Part shown: positions 9,274 through 18,815 of the stretch, one piece after another
Layout of the letters: each line of letters starts with the position of its first letter
Position numbering within the stretch: position 1 is the stretch's first letter
Assembly (NCBI GenBank): GCA_030622435.1
Contig: JAUXGE010000004.1
Location: 1 to 35,003, forward strand
Reading direction: 5' to 3'
DNA: 35,003 nucleotides
Source of the DNA: Planctomycetota bacterium
Lineage (GTDB): Bacteria; Planctomycetota; Phycisphaerae; UBA1845
The notes under the pieces: generated by a model
Told to the model about the DNA's origin: nothing
Database searches by the model: none
What the model saw: only the letters and a program-made list of their open reading frames with translations
Program-made: the position numbers and the translations under genes

Positions 9274-11344
9274 CCTTCAATATCACCATACCATGGGATT
9301 CGACTTCAAAACCGCGTATGACTTCGTTGTATGACAGTACCGCCACTGACGGCATCTGCGTCTCGATCATACGGCGCACCCACGGTCTCACTTGCGGTGG
9401 GCAAAGCAGAACCGGTGGGCGACCGCCAAGTGTCGGTGTCACCTCCTCGACCTGTGCACGAATCGCATTCACGATCCTAGTTTGAAGCGCCGGAGGAAGT
9501 GTCAGTATCGTGCCATGCTCGGTGCGCTCCAGCCCTTTGCCGATCAACTCCTCGAGTGACGGATCCAATGCGATGCAATGGATGCGCCCATCATCGCTCT
9601 TGTGTCTATGGCACAACGCACGGGCGAGCGCATGGCGGGCATATTCCGTGAGAATCTCGGGATCCTTGGTTCGCGGAGCCACATCAGCAATCGTCTCGAT
9701 GATGGACTCCAGGTCACGGATCGGCACACGTTCGCGCAGCAGCATCTGCAACACGCGCTGGATCTCTCCCGGCTTGAGTACATCAGGAATAACCTCCTCC
9801 ACCAACCGTCCCGCGCGCTCGCGAAGATGATCAATCAGCCTGTTCACTTCCTGCCTGGTCAACAACTCATCAGCATGGCGTTTGATGAGCTCGGTCAGGT
9901 ATGTGGCGATCACGCTGGACGGCTCGACCACCGTGTAGTTGCGGTGCTCAGCCTCGTGACGCTGACTCTCGTCGATCCAAAGCGCGGGCAGACCGAACGC
10001 CGGCTCGGTCGTCTCGATCCCGTGAATCCTCTCACTCACTGTCCCCGGATCCATCGCCAGCAGGTGCCCGGGCATCACTTCACCCTCACCTACCGCCAGA
10101 CCCTTGAGCTTGACCTGAAACCAGTTAGGCTGAAGCTGAATGTCATCGCGGATGCGAATCGGCGGCACGACTATGCCGAGTTCCTCCGCCACCTGGCGCC
10201 TCATGTTCGTGATTCGGTCCAGCAGATCACCACCCTGCTTGCGATCGACCAGCCCGATCAACCCATACCCTACGTCGAGTTCCATCGGATCCGGTGACAG
10301 GTGCTGTTCGATTCTCTCTGAGGCGGCCGGTCGTGACTTGGCCGCGGCAGCATGCGCGGCAACCGCACTGCGGTGCTGAGTCAACAGATGCGCCATCGCA
10401 TAACAGGAGACAATCAGGAGTATCAGCGGCGTTTTGGGAAGGGGCGTCAGCGTCAGCACCATCAGAAACACACCGGTAAGAACCAGAGCGATCGGCTGAC
10501 CGGTCAGTTGCCCGAGCAGCTCCTCCCCCAGGCTCTTCTTCTCGGCAGATCGCGTAACGATCATGGCCGCAGCCGTGGACACGATGAAGGCGGGAATCTG
10601 CGACACCAGCCCGTCACCAATCGTCAGAATCGTGAACCGTCGCAGCGTCTCGCCGATGGGCAGGCCCAACTCCACCAGTCCGACATAAATGCCGCCGAGA
10701 ATATTGATCAGCGTGATGACGATCCCGGCGATGGCATCACCCCGAACGAACTTGCTCGCTCCATCCATCGCCCCGTAAAAGTCGGCCTCACGCGTGATTT
10801 CCGCCCGGCGTTCTTTGGCCTCCACGTCGGTGATGATCCCGGCGTTCAGATCGGCGTCGACGGCCATCTGCTTGCCCGGCATACCGTCCAGGGTGAACCT
10901 GGCAGCCACCTCGGCGATCCGCGTCGCCCCCTTGGTGATCACGACGAACTGAATGACGACAATGATGGCGAAGATGATGATGCCCACCGTCAGTGAACCG
11001 CCCGCCACGAAACCACCGAAGGTCGTGATGACCTGCCCCGCGTCGGCGTTCGTCAGGATCAGGCGCGTCGTCGCCGTGTTCAGGACCAGCCGGTAAAGAG
11101 TCAGACCGAGCAGGAGCGAAGGAAACGAGGAAAAATCCAGAGGTCCCCTCATGTACATCACGGTGAGCAGAACGATGCCCGACAGCGTTATGTTGATAAG
11201 CAGAAGCAGGTCCATTATGGACGTCGGCAGAGGTATGAGGATGACGAGGATCAGGCTCAGCACCACGGCGGGCAACAGCAAGCCGTGGTACTTCAGCACG
11301 AACCCCGGAACCTTCAACTTCGGCATGCTCGCCAACGCCATCAA
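9263..11344 (-). CDS. flhA: Flagellar export protein FlhA
   Basis: 693 aa; RIAEVAARFTLDGMPGKQMAVDADLNAGIITDVEAKERRAEI, multi-TM N-terminus; overlaps flhF start by 11 nt. Confidence 0.98.
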   Translation of the reverse strand: MMALASMPKLKVPGFVLKYHGLLLPAVVLSLILVILIPLPTSIMDLLLLINITLSGIVLLTVMYMRGPLDFSSFPSLLLGLTLYRLVLNTATTRLILTNADAGQVITTFGGFVAGGSLTVGIIIFAIIVVIQFVVITKGATRIAEVAARFTLDGMPGKQMAVDADLNAGIITDVEAKERRAEITREADFYGAMDGASKFVRGDAIAGIVITLINILGGIYVGLVELGLPIGETLRRFTILTIGDGLVSQIPAFIVSTAAAMIVTRSAEKKSLGEELLGQLTGQPIALVLTGVFLMVLTLTPLPKTPLILLIVSCYAMAHLLTQHRSAVAAHAAAAKSRPAASERIEQHLSPDPMELDVGYGLIGLVDRKQGGDLLDRITNMRRQVAEELGIVVPPIRIRDDIQLQPNWFQVKLKGLAVGEGEVMPGHLLAMDPGTVSERIHGIETTEPAFGLPALWIDESQRHEAEHRNYTVVEPSSVIATYLTELIKRHADELLTRQEVNRLIDHLRERAGRLVEEVIPDVLKPGEIQRVLQMLLRERVPIRDLESIIETIADVAPRTKDPEILTEYARHALARALCHRHKSDDGRIHCIALDPSLEELIGKGLERTEHGTILTLPPALQTRIVNAIRAQVEEVTPTLGGRPPVLLCPPQVRPWVRRMIETQMPSVAVLSYNEVIRGFEVESHGMVILKDEA

Positions 11345-11458
11345 TCACCACCCGCTTGACGCATCAGACTCCCGCCCATCGCAGCGCACCGTCCGGCCGA
11401 ACTCATCGCCCCGACTCCACAGACAGCCACACTCTCTCTGACAAAACCATGGCACTTC

Positions 11459-12553
11459 CTATGCATGAACCACCGAGCGCCCTCGCCGACCGGTCAGCGG
11501 CGACCGTCCCGTCAGCTCGTACACGTATGCCAGAATCTCCGCGATCGCCTGATACAGACGCTCCGGAACATGATCACCCACATCGACCGCCTCGTACAAT
11601 GCACGAGCCAGCGGCGGTCGCTGCACGATCGGTATCCCGAACTCCGAAGCCAACTGCCGAATCCTCAGGGCGAGCAGGTCGGCCCCCTTCGCAACGACCT
11701 TCGGAGCCGCCATCATCTCGGGCTCATAACGGATGGCGACCGCCACATGCGTCGGATTCGTCACCACGACGTCGGCCTTGGGAACCTCCTGGCGCAGACG
11801 CTGCAAGGCCAACTGGATCTGCACCTCGCGCCGGCGCCGCTTGATCTGCGGATCACCGTCCATACTTCGCAACTCGTCCTTTACCTCCTCCTTGGTCATA
11901 CGCATGTCACGCTCGTGCTTGTATCGCTGCCAAGCCAAATCCAGTAGCGCGAGGATCAGCAAGGCTGCAGCAAGACGCATCCCCAGGTCAAACACGAAGG
12001 ACGAACTCAAACTGAAGATCTCGGGAAACCCGAACGTAACCGCGTTGATGATCGCGGGAGCGCTCCACATAATCGTCAAATAAGCCACCGTGCCGACGAC
12101 AAGCAGCTTGCCGAAGCTCGACACCGCCATCATGACCGAGCGAATCGAGAAGAGACGCTTGAAGCCGCTGAGCGGACTTATCTTGCTGAGACTCGGCATA
12201 AGCGGCTTCCACGTGAACAGAAAACCCACCTGCGCAAAAACGCTCAAGAGGATGGCGAAAAAGAGAATGATCAGAAAGGGCAGCAGGCGTCGGAACGACT
12301 CGACAGCCACCGCTCCGGCAAACGGCATGACCTCGTCAAGCCGTGTCGCAGAGTCCATCCCCAGCCCCGTCCGCGTTATCGCGAGCAGAGTCCTCCAGAT
12401 CCCTGGCCCGAGCAGCGCCAGGGCGATGAAGCTCGACAGGAGAAGCACGGCCGCACTCAGATCCTGGCTCTTGGCAACGTTGCCCTGCTCGCGCGTCTGC
12501 TCACGCCGTCGCGGTGTCGGTGGTTCGGTCTTGTCGTCAGCGTAACCGGCCAT
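11459..12553 (-). CDS. flhB: Flagellar export switch protein FlhB
   Basis: DDKTEPPTPRRREQTREQGNVAKSQDL; autocleavage motif NPTH in VVVTNPTHVAVAIRYEPEMMAAPKVVAKGAD. ATG at 12553 overlaps the fliR stop. Confidence 0.97.
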   Translation of the reverse strand: MAGYADDKTEPPTPRRREQTREQGNVAKSQDLSAAVLLLSSFIALALLGPGIWRTLLAITRTGLGMDSATRLDEVMPFAGAVAVESFRRLLPFLIILFFAILLSVFAQVGFLFTWKPLMPSLSKISPLSGFKRLFSIRSVMMAVSSFGKLLVVGTVAYLTIMWSAPAIINAVTFGFPEIFSLSSSFVFDLGMRLAAALLILALLDLAWQRYKHERDMRMTKEEVKDELRSMDGDPQIKRRRREVQIQLALQRLRQEVPKADVVVTNPTHVAVAIRYEPEMMAAPKVVAKGADLLALRIRQLASEFGIPIVQRPPLARALYEAVDVGDHVPERLYQAIAEILAYVYELTGRSPLTGRRGRSVVHA

Positions 12554-13353
12554 TAGTTCACCAGGGTGTGATGACTCGGGTCGAGTCCGAACGTCACACG
12601 AATCAAATCCACCGAATCCCAAATCGCGTCAAGCAACACGTCTTGCGATACACTGATCGCAAGACCCGCGACCAAAAAGGCCAACAACAAACGTAGCGTG
12701 AATCCGACAGTCAATATGTTGAGCTGCGGCATCGTCCGCGACAGAAACCCCAGAGCAGTCCCCATCATGAACAAGGCAAGAAGGACGGGGCCGGCAAGGC
12801 GAATCCCGAGAATAAAGGCAGCCGCCAGAATCTCGACGATGAGCAGAACAAAGGTCTCATCAAGTCGAAACGTCAGAAGAGGGATCACTTCGAACGTATC
12901 CAGCAAGGCCGCCATCGCAGCCCTGTGCCCACCGGCCAGCAGAAACAGGAACGTCATCACGATCGTGTAGAGCTGCCCCATGACCGTCGCTTGTTCGTCA
13001 CTACTCGGGTCGAACACGTTGGCCAACGCGAGACCGGCTTGGCGCCCGATCATCAAACCGCCGACCTCGGCTCCCATGAGCAGTCCGCTGAGGGCGAGTC
13101 CGATGATCGCTCCCACCATTATCTCGGACACACCTCCCACCACGGCTCCGAACAACGTCAGCTCGGCCGGAGCCTGATCTCTGACCAGAGGGAAAATCAG
13201 TGCGGCCGTTATTGCAGCCAACCCCGCTCGAAAACGCACTGGAACCATCGAACTCTTGAAGAGCGGTGCCGTGAGCATCAGACCCGACACCCGAAACAGC
13301 ACGAGCGCGTAGGTCGGCAACTCCATCAGAATGTCAAGAGACCGCCAAGGCAT
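12553..13353 (-). CDS. fliR: Flagellar export protein FliR
   Basis: Hydrophobic multi-TM protein with RVSGLMLTAPLFKSSMVPVRFRAGLA; position between fliQ and flhB. Start codon choice uncertain (13353 or 13326). Confidence 0.93.
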   Translation of the reverse strand: MPWRSLDILMELPTYALVLFRVSGLMLTAPLFKSSMVPVRFRAGLAAITAALIFPLVRDQAPAELTLFGAVVGGVSEIMVGAIIGLALSGLLMGAEVGGLMIGRQAGLALANVFDPSSDEQATVMGQLYTIVMTFLFLLAGGHRAAMAALLDTFEVIPLLTFRLDETFVLLIVEILAAAFILGIRLAGPVLLALFMMGTALGFLSRTMPQLNILTVGFTLRLLLAFLVAGLAISVSQDVLLDAIWDSVDLIRVTFGLDPSHHTLVN

Positions 13354-13431
13354 ATCCGCTGCTCTGTCAGCGCGCGTGCAGCTCACCGCGCAGCATTTCC
13401 CTCTGATTCCACGTCGATCCCGACGATCTTC

Positions 13432-13692
13432 TCACCACGGCAACGTTCCGAGCATGTTCTGCGCGAACACCACCATCCGCTCTGAAATCCACGGGATGAA
13501 AATGGACGCCGCCACGACCATGGCGGCGATCTTGGGCACGAACGTCAGCGTCTGCTCCTGAAGCTGGGTGACCGCCTGAAACAACGCGATGGCCAGCCCG
13601 ACCACAAGCCCGATCAACAGGATCGGCGCGGATGTCGACATGGCCATCCAAAACGCGTTTCGGCCCAGCTCGAGCGCCTCGTTGAACTCCAT
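13432..13692 (-). CDS. fliQ: Flagellar export protein FliQ
   Basis: MEFNEALELGRNAFWMAMSTSAPILLIGLVVGLAIALFQAVTQLQEQTLTFVPKIAA; ATG 13692 preceded by GGAGAAG. Confidence 0.95.
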   Translation of the reverse strand: MEFNEALELGRNAFWMAMSTSAPILLIGLVVGLAIALFQAVTQLQEQTLTFVPKIAAMVVAASIFIPWISERMVVFAQNMLGTLPW

Positions 13693-13746
13693 TCTCTTCT
13701 CCGCATTAAGCTTAAATGCCACACTTGCGGCACCACTACCGCATGG

Positions 13747-14583
13747 CTATACAAAACTGAACAGCAGAGTCTCGACCACCAGATGCCAACCATCCGCCAG
13801 CACGAAAAGAATGATCTTGAACGGCAGGGAAATCAGCACCGGCGGCAACATCATCATCCCCATCGACAGAAGGATCGTCGCTATGACCATGTCGATCACT
13901 AGAAACGGAAGGTAGATCCGGAAACCCATGATGAACGCGGTCTTGAGCTCACTCAGCATGAACGCCGGAATCATGACGGTCAGCGGAACATCTGCCGGAT
14001 CGATCTCCTCCTCCGGCTGGACCTCGCGATTCTCGGCGTATTCGAGGAACAGATACATGTCCTCGTAGTTGCCCGCCTGGGCAATCTGTCGATACATGAA
14101 GTCCTTGAGGTGACCGGCCGTGATGTCGAACGCCGCCTCCTGACCCAGCCGGTTGTCCAGGTAAGGCTCCACCGCCTCCGCCTGAATCTTGTGCCACGTC
14201 GGAGCCATGATCAGAGCGGTCATGAAAAGCGACAACCCCAACAACACCTGTCCGGGCGGAAGTTGCGGCGTGCCCATGGCCTGACGAAGAAGCGCGAGAA
14301 CTACGATGATACGCGGAAAGGCAGTCGCCATCACCAGGATGGCGGGCACCAGCGTAAGCACCGTCAACAGAACGAGAATCTGCAGACTGGATGACACCCC
14401 TCGCGCATCGGAGGCCGGCGGAAGGATGTTCGTGATATCGGGAATGCCGACGGGGTTGCTGAGACCGGCGGGCATGTTGGGCGGCGGGGCCTGCGCGTAC
14501 GCCGCGCCGGTGCATAAAATCACCACCAACGCGGCCACCGCCAGACGGCGGCCGCCGATCGAGCATCCATGCTCTACGATCAT
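13747..14583 (-). CDS. fliP: Flagellar export protein FliP
   Basis: 278 aa with signal peptide; FPRIIVVLALLRQAMGTPQLPPGQVLLGLSLFMT...PAFMLSELKTAFIMGFRIYLPFLVIDMV. Confidence 0.97.
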   Translation of the reverse strand: MIVEHGCSIGGRRLAVAALVVILCTGAAYAQAPPPNMPAGLSNPVGIPDITNILPPASDARGVSSSLQILVLLTVLTLVPAILVMATAFPRIIVVLALLRQAMGTPQLPPGQVLLGLSLFMTALIMAPTWHKIQAEAVEPYLDNRLGQEAAFDITAGHLKDFMYRQIAQAGNYEDMYLFLEYAENREVQPEEEIDPADVPLTVMIPAFMLSELKTAFIMGFRIYLPFLVIDMVIATILLSMGMMMLPPVLISLPFKIILFVLADGWHLVVETLLFSFV

Positions 14584-14678
14584 GCGCTACTCCACACGCA
14601 TGGTCACACCACAACCTCGGCGGTGTGATACGACAACTACCTTCTCATCTATCCGCGATGCGACCCCGGGTGCTTGCC

Positions 14679-14820
14679 CATGGATCGCAAGCCCAGGTGG
14701 GTGGCCCATGGCTTTAGCCGTGAGGGATGCGGATCGTCGTGCCCCCCATCCATAGGCAACCCATCAAACCAGCAGTGACAGAGCACTAGGCGTTTTCCCC
14801 TGGATCGCAAAACCAGGCTT
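14679..14820. repeat. REP-like palindromic repeat cluster between fliO and fliP
   Basis: Near-palindrome CCCATGGCTTTAGCCGTGAGGG (14705-14726) flanked by two related copies TGGATCGCAAGCCCAGG (14681-14697) and TGGATCGCAAAACCAGG (14801-14817), 15/17 identical. Confidence 0.65.
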
Positions 14821-14849
14821 TTCCGCATCGCCCAATCCCGTTTGGTCAC

Positions 14850-15701
14850 TCAACTCGACTGCAGCGAACGCAGTCTTTGCAGCAGGTCGCCCAACGGCTC
14901 CCGCACCGGTGACTCGGCGTGCTCGGACAACCCGGCATCCCCAACGTCCACGTCCAGGAATGAACCGGATCCGATCGCCTCCCTGACACCCGATGGTTCG
15001 CGGTCGACTCGTCCAGCTCTATCAGACTCGTTGTCCTCGAGCGTTCCAGTGGTAGTCGATGAGGCATAGTCCCCGGACTCACGACTCAACAGGTCGTCGA
15101 ACACCCCACCGGTCCGCACGGCACCGGCACCAGCACCAGCACGAACTGAGAGCTCAGCCACCTCCTCAGGATCGGTAACCTCACCCAACGGAGTCACACG
15201 ATCCCCTGAAACACCAAGGAGAAGAAACCGACGCCCCACGCCAAGAAGCACAACACTATGCTTGGGGGAGACATTTGCCCGGGCCACAACTTGTAGTACC
15301 CGACCATCGACAGCACGCGCTGTCGGCATCCAACGGCGTATCCCCCATGCAGCCGCACCGACAAGGGCGAGCACGATGGCCAACGCGCCTATCCCAGAGC
15401 GGTACCATGGAGTGGCTCCATCGCCCATACGTCCAGCCGACTCGCGAGAGGATCTCTGTCGTAACCCGCGAGTTCTGCTCGAGGTCGCAGAAGGTGGATT
15501 CGTGTCGGCAGCAGCAGAATCCTCACTGACAATTGCATCCGAGGCAGATTGGTCAGAGGAATCGCCGTGGTTCAGCGAAACCGGATCATCGCCGGCCGGG
15601 TCCCCTTCCCCACGCGCGTTACCGGTCGTGCAGATCGAGATAACCGCGAGCAGCGCGATCCCCCCGCAAGCTGCAATTCCGAAACCGCGCATCCTTGCCA
15701 T
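14850..15701 (-). CDS. fliO: FliO-like flagellar export assembly protein
   Basis: One central TM helix (GIGALAIVLALVGAAAWGIRRWMPT) followed by DGRVLQVVARANVSPKHSVVLLGVGRRFLLLGVSGDRVTPLGEV; AAAGGAGG before ATG 15701; located fliN-fliO-fliP. Confidence 0.88.
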   Translation of the reverse strand: MARMRGFGIAACGGIALLAVISICTTGNARGEGDPAGDDPVSLNHGDSSDQSASDAIVSEDSAAADTNPPSATSSRTRGLRQRSSRESAGRMGDGATPWYRSGIGALAIVLALVGAAAWGIRRWMPTARAVDGRVLQVVARANVSPKHSVVLLGVGRRFLLLGVSGDRVTPLGEVTDPEEVAELSVRAGAGAGAVRTGGVFDDLLSRESGDYASSTTTGTLEDNESDRAGRVDREPSGVREAIGSGSFLDVDVGDAGLSEHAESPVREPLGDLLQRLRSLQSS

Positions 15702-15733
15702 ACGGCCTCCTTTCCGTAAAGCGGCGCGACTCG

Positions 15734-16492
15734 TCACGCGCTAACGCGATGCGGATCACCTGACAGCACCTCGTTGATCCGCACGCAGAAGTTGTCGTTT
15801 AGAATAAGCACCTCACCGCGTGCGACCAAGCGTTCGTTCACATAGACGTCGACCGGATCGCCCGCGAGCTTGTCGAGTTCGACCACGCTACCCTCACCCA
15901 AGCCAAGAACGTCCTCCACGAGCATGCGCGTCCGACCCAGTTCGATCTTCACGCGAAGCTTGACGTCATTGAGCATGGTCACCCGCTTGGGATCTATGCC
16001 CAGACCCGCAGGAATACTCAGCTCAGGCAACGAATACGGCGACGTTTCCGGCGGCGGGGCAGCAGGCACCGCGGGCGAGCCGGGCACCGGAACCGGATCG
16101 AGTGCCGAAGTCGGGCTCTCCGCAGCCTTTGCGGCTGACTCATCCTCCAGGACCGCCTGCCTAGCTACAGCCGCGTCGTCGAATGGCCGCCCCAGTGTGT
16201 CCAGCGGCGTATCCGGCTCTGCCTTCGGCTCCGGCCGTCCGGCAGATCCCCCCGGCACGGAACCGACCTCACCGTCACCGGCCGCGTTCAACAACGCATC
16301 GATATCCGCCTGGCTCACCCCCTCCGACGGTGACGCACTCCCGGCGCCGTCCCCCTCATTCGCACCGGCTGACAGGGCGTCGATGGACGACTGGTGGATG
16401 GGCTCACCAGCCCCGTCGGGCGTCTGTCCAGGTTGTTCTTCTGAAGGAGTTACCACAGGTCTAGTCCGCGTGAGTGCCTCGCCCAACCTCAA
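15734..16492 (-). CDS. fliN: FliN-type flagellar switch protein with long N-terminal extension
   Basis: C-terminal SPOA domain [71 protein letters not shown]-terminal [14 protein letters not shown]. Listed start is TTG; exact start uncertain. Confidence 0.9.
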   Translation of the reverse strand: MRLGEALTRTRPVVTPSEEQPGQTPDGAGEPIHQSSIDALSAGANEGDGAGSASPSEGVSQADIDALLNAAGDGEVGSVPGGSAGRPEPKAEPDTPLDTLGRPFDDAAVARQAVLEDESAAKAAESPTSALDPVPVPGSPAVPAAPPPETSPYSLPELSIPAGLGIDPKRVTMLNDVKLRVKIELGRTRMLVEDVLGLGEGSVVELDKLAGDPVDVYVNERLVARGEVLILNDNFCVRINEVLSGDPHRVSA

Positions 16493-16535
16493 TAGCTACC
16501 CGGTATTATCGGAGAATCGCCGATGGGGGCGACAC

Positions 16536-17066
16536 TCAAAGCCCGGGTCCGGATTGCATGAAATGCGGGATGAGCACTTCCTCGATTAACTCGTCATCCT
16601 TGAGAACCTCGCCGAACTCATGCTTGAGCCGACGCCGGATTGTGTCCAGATTCGGCTCGTCGAAGTATTTCGGTTCAGCACCCCTGATCACAGTATTGAC
16701 GCTGTCCTCGAATCGCGCCCGGTTGTCCTTGGCAAGCTGCTGCGCTCGTGTCAGGTTCGCCGACACTACCAGCCCTGATACGCGGAGGTGAAACGAGATG
16801 AACTTACCGGACAGGGCGTTACTGGGCCTGCACTCGGCGAGCTCCACCTCCGCATACGCCTGACCACCCTCCGCGCCTCCCCCTTCGTCAATACCCCCGG
16901 CGCCGGCCGCAAGCGCCGGCACGGGACTGGGGCTGATAGCCTTGGCAAGGAGGAAGACGCCCAGCCCCTCAGCGCCCATCAGTACGGCCACAATCACGAC
17001 CGGTACCAGTCGCCCCTTGGCACGCGACTTCACGACCGGTGCAGAATCGAATTGCTCATCCGCCAT
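16536..17066 (-). CDS. fliL: Flagellar basal body-associated protein FliL
   Basis: N-terminal TM helix, LRVSGLVVSANLTRAQQLAKDNRARFEDSVNTVI; position next to motB and fliN; overlaps motB stop. Confidence 0.85.
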   Translation of the reverse strand: MADEQFDSAPVVKSRAKGRLVPVVIVAVLMGAEGLGVFLLAKAISPSPVPALAAGAGGIDEGGGAEGGQAYAEVELAECRPSNALSGKFISFHLRVSGLVVSANLTRAQQLAKDNRARFEDSVNTVIRGAEPKYFDEPNLDTIRRRLKHEFGEVLKDDELIEEVLIPHFMQSGPGL

Positions 17067-17820
17067 CGGAGGACTCCTTCAGATCATCCGCCAGGGTCGA
17101 CCCGGCGTAGTCGTCGATCAGGTCCTCCGTAACCAACAGCTCGACGCGCCGGTTCAAGGCACGTCGCTCTTCCGTGTATGCCTGCCGCACAAGCGGCTCC
17201 GTATCGCTAACCCCCACCAGCGTCAACCGAACACGGCGGACGCCGCTGCGCTCGAGCTCCAGGGCCACAGCACGCGCGCGTGCATACGACAAATCGCGTG
17301 CATCCTGGTACAGAGAATCTCCCGGCAACGGCTCGCGTGTGGCGTGCCCTCGCACGAGAATCTTCGTGTTATAGCCCCGCAGCACCTGCGCGGCCCTGCC
17401 GATGATCTCGCTTGCCTCGGGCTTGAGGGTGGCGCTGAACCGGTCAAACGTGACCCGCCCACCCACGACAACCTCCAGCCCGTCGCGCACGTTGGTCACG
17501 CGGAACTTCTTGCCCTGAATGCCCTCCTCGTCGGCATCGCCCTTGTGCTTCGTGAGTTTCGGCACTTCGATTTCCAGGAGCTTCGCCAGCAACGTGTTGG
17601 TCGGGAGGCCCTGGATCGGAACCGCCCCGACGGCTCCCTGATAACCACCGAACGCGCGACGTAGCGACTCCATCACCTTTTGAAAACGCTGATCCTGCTT
17701 AATCTCGCTCATGGAAACGATGATCACGAAGAAACACAGCAGAAGAGTCATGGCATCCCCGTAGGTCACCATCCACGCCGGGGCGCCAGCCTCTTTCTCT
17801 TCTTGCTTGCCTCGTGCCAT
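17056..17820 (-). CDS. motB: Stator protein MotB (PomB-like), OmpA-like C-terminus
   Basis: APAWMVTYGDAMTLLLCFFVIIVSMSEIKQDQRF with the TM Asp; OmpA-type ...ILVRGHATREPLPGDSLYQDARDLSYARARAVALELERSGV. Confidence 0.95.
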   Translation of the reverse strand: MARGKQEEKEAGAPAWMVTYGDAMTLLLCFFVIIVSMSEIKQDQRFQKVMESLRRAFGGYQGAVGAVPIQGLPTNTLLAKLLEIEVPKLTKHKGDADEEGIQGKKFRVTNVRDGLEVVVGGRVTFDRFSATLKPEASEIIGRAAQVLRGYNTKILVRGHATREPLPGDSLYQDARDLSYARARAVALELERSGVRRVRLTLVGVSDTEPLVRQAYTEERRALNRRVELLVTEDLIDDYAGSTLADDLKESSDGG

Positions 17821-17831
17821 CGTATAACCAC

Positions 17832-18608
17832 CTATGCCGCCTGAGCTTCGGCTCCACTCTCGCGCATCCGGTTCGGCAGGAATGTCTTGAGCTTCTGCTC
17901 CACAATGCGCGGATTGTCCCCCGACTGGATCGCCATCACTCCCTTGATTACGATCATTTTGAGCAGCACCTCTTCACGGCTCCGCCTGCCCAGCTTCTCC
18001 GCCATCGGCAGCGCAAACAGGTTCGCGAGCAACGCCCCGTAGAGGGTCGTGAGCAGCGCGACCGCCATGGCCGGACCGATCTTCGACGGGTCCGCCATGT
18101 TCTGCAGCATGATGACCAGACCGATCAGCGTCCCGATCATGCCAAATGCCGGCGCAAACTTCCCGATGTTGTCGAACAACGCCTTGCCTTCGGAATGCCT
18201 CGCCTCGACCGACTCGAGGTCGCTAACCATGATCGCCTCGATCAAATCCGGGTCGGTCCCGTCCACCGCCATCTGAATGCCGGACACGATGAACGGATCG
18301 TCAATATCAGCCGTAACGTTTTCCAACGCGAGAATCCCGTCGCGGCGAGCCACCTCGGCAAACTTCACCATCTCTGTGATCAGGCTGCCCGTATCACGCG
18401 TCTTGGAGAAGAAACAGTTCTTCACGATTCTCGCAATCGCCATGATGTTCCGGAGCGGGAAGCTGATCAGGGCGGCACTGACCGCGCCCCCTATGACGAT
18501 CGCCACCGAACCGTAGTCGATGAACGCACCGATATCGGACTTGCCCATGATGGCCCAGAGCATCAGGGCAACCCCCGAGATCAGCCCGATAAGTGTTGCG
18601 ATATCCAT
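17832..18608 (-). CDS. motA: Stator protein MotA (PomA-like)
   Basis: MDIATLIGLISGVALM...APAFGMIGTLIGLVIMLQNMADPSKIGPAMAVALLTTLYGALLANLFALPMAEKL. Confidence 0.96.
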   Translation of the reverse strand: MDIATLIGLISGVALMLWAIMGKSDIGAFIDYGSVAIVIGGAVSAALISFPLRNIMAIARIVKNCFFSKTRDTGSLITEMVKFAEVARRDGILALENVTADIDDPFIVSGIQMAVDGTDPDLIEAIMVSDLESVEARHSEGKALFDNIGKFAPAFGMIGTLIGLVIMLQNMADPSKIGPAMAVALLTTLYGALLANLFALPMAEKLGRRSREEVLLKMIVIKGVMAIQSGDNPRIVEQKLKTFLPNRMRESGAEAQAA

Positions 18609-18815
18609 TGGCTCTCACCACCCGGCGCACCGGCGCGCACCTGTTCCGCTTCTAGTCCTATCGACGCGAGCAACAGGCGTCCTTAGGCATCACCTTCCGA
18701 CACCTGCTCTGATCAGCCACGACATTCATCCCAACTAAACACACCCTTCGTCCGTCCGATACCGTTGGTCGTCGCCCAGGCCCATACCCGTGCGCGCCCG
18801 CAGCCCGCTCTAAGC

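Noticed and set aside
14649-14849. 66-aa minus-strand ORF between fliO and fliP
   Set aside because: Lies entirely in the REP-like repeat; translation is just the repeat read through.
15121-15145. Short GCTGGTGC-type tandem repeat in fliO
   Set aside because: Simply encodes the Ala-Gly run RAGAGAGAV; minor low-complexity within a coding sequence.
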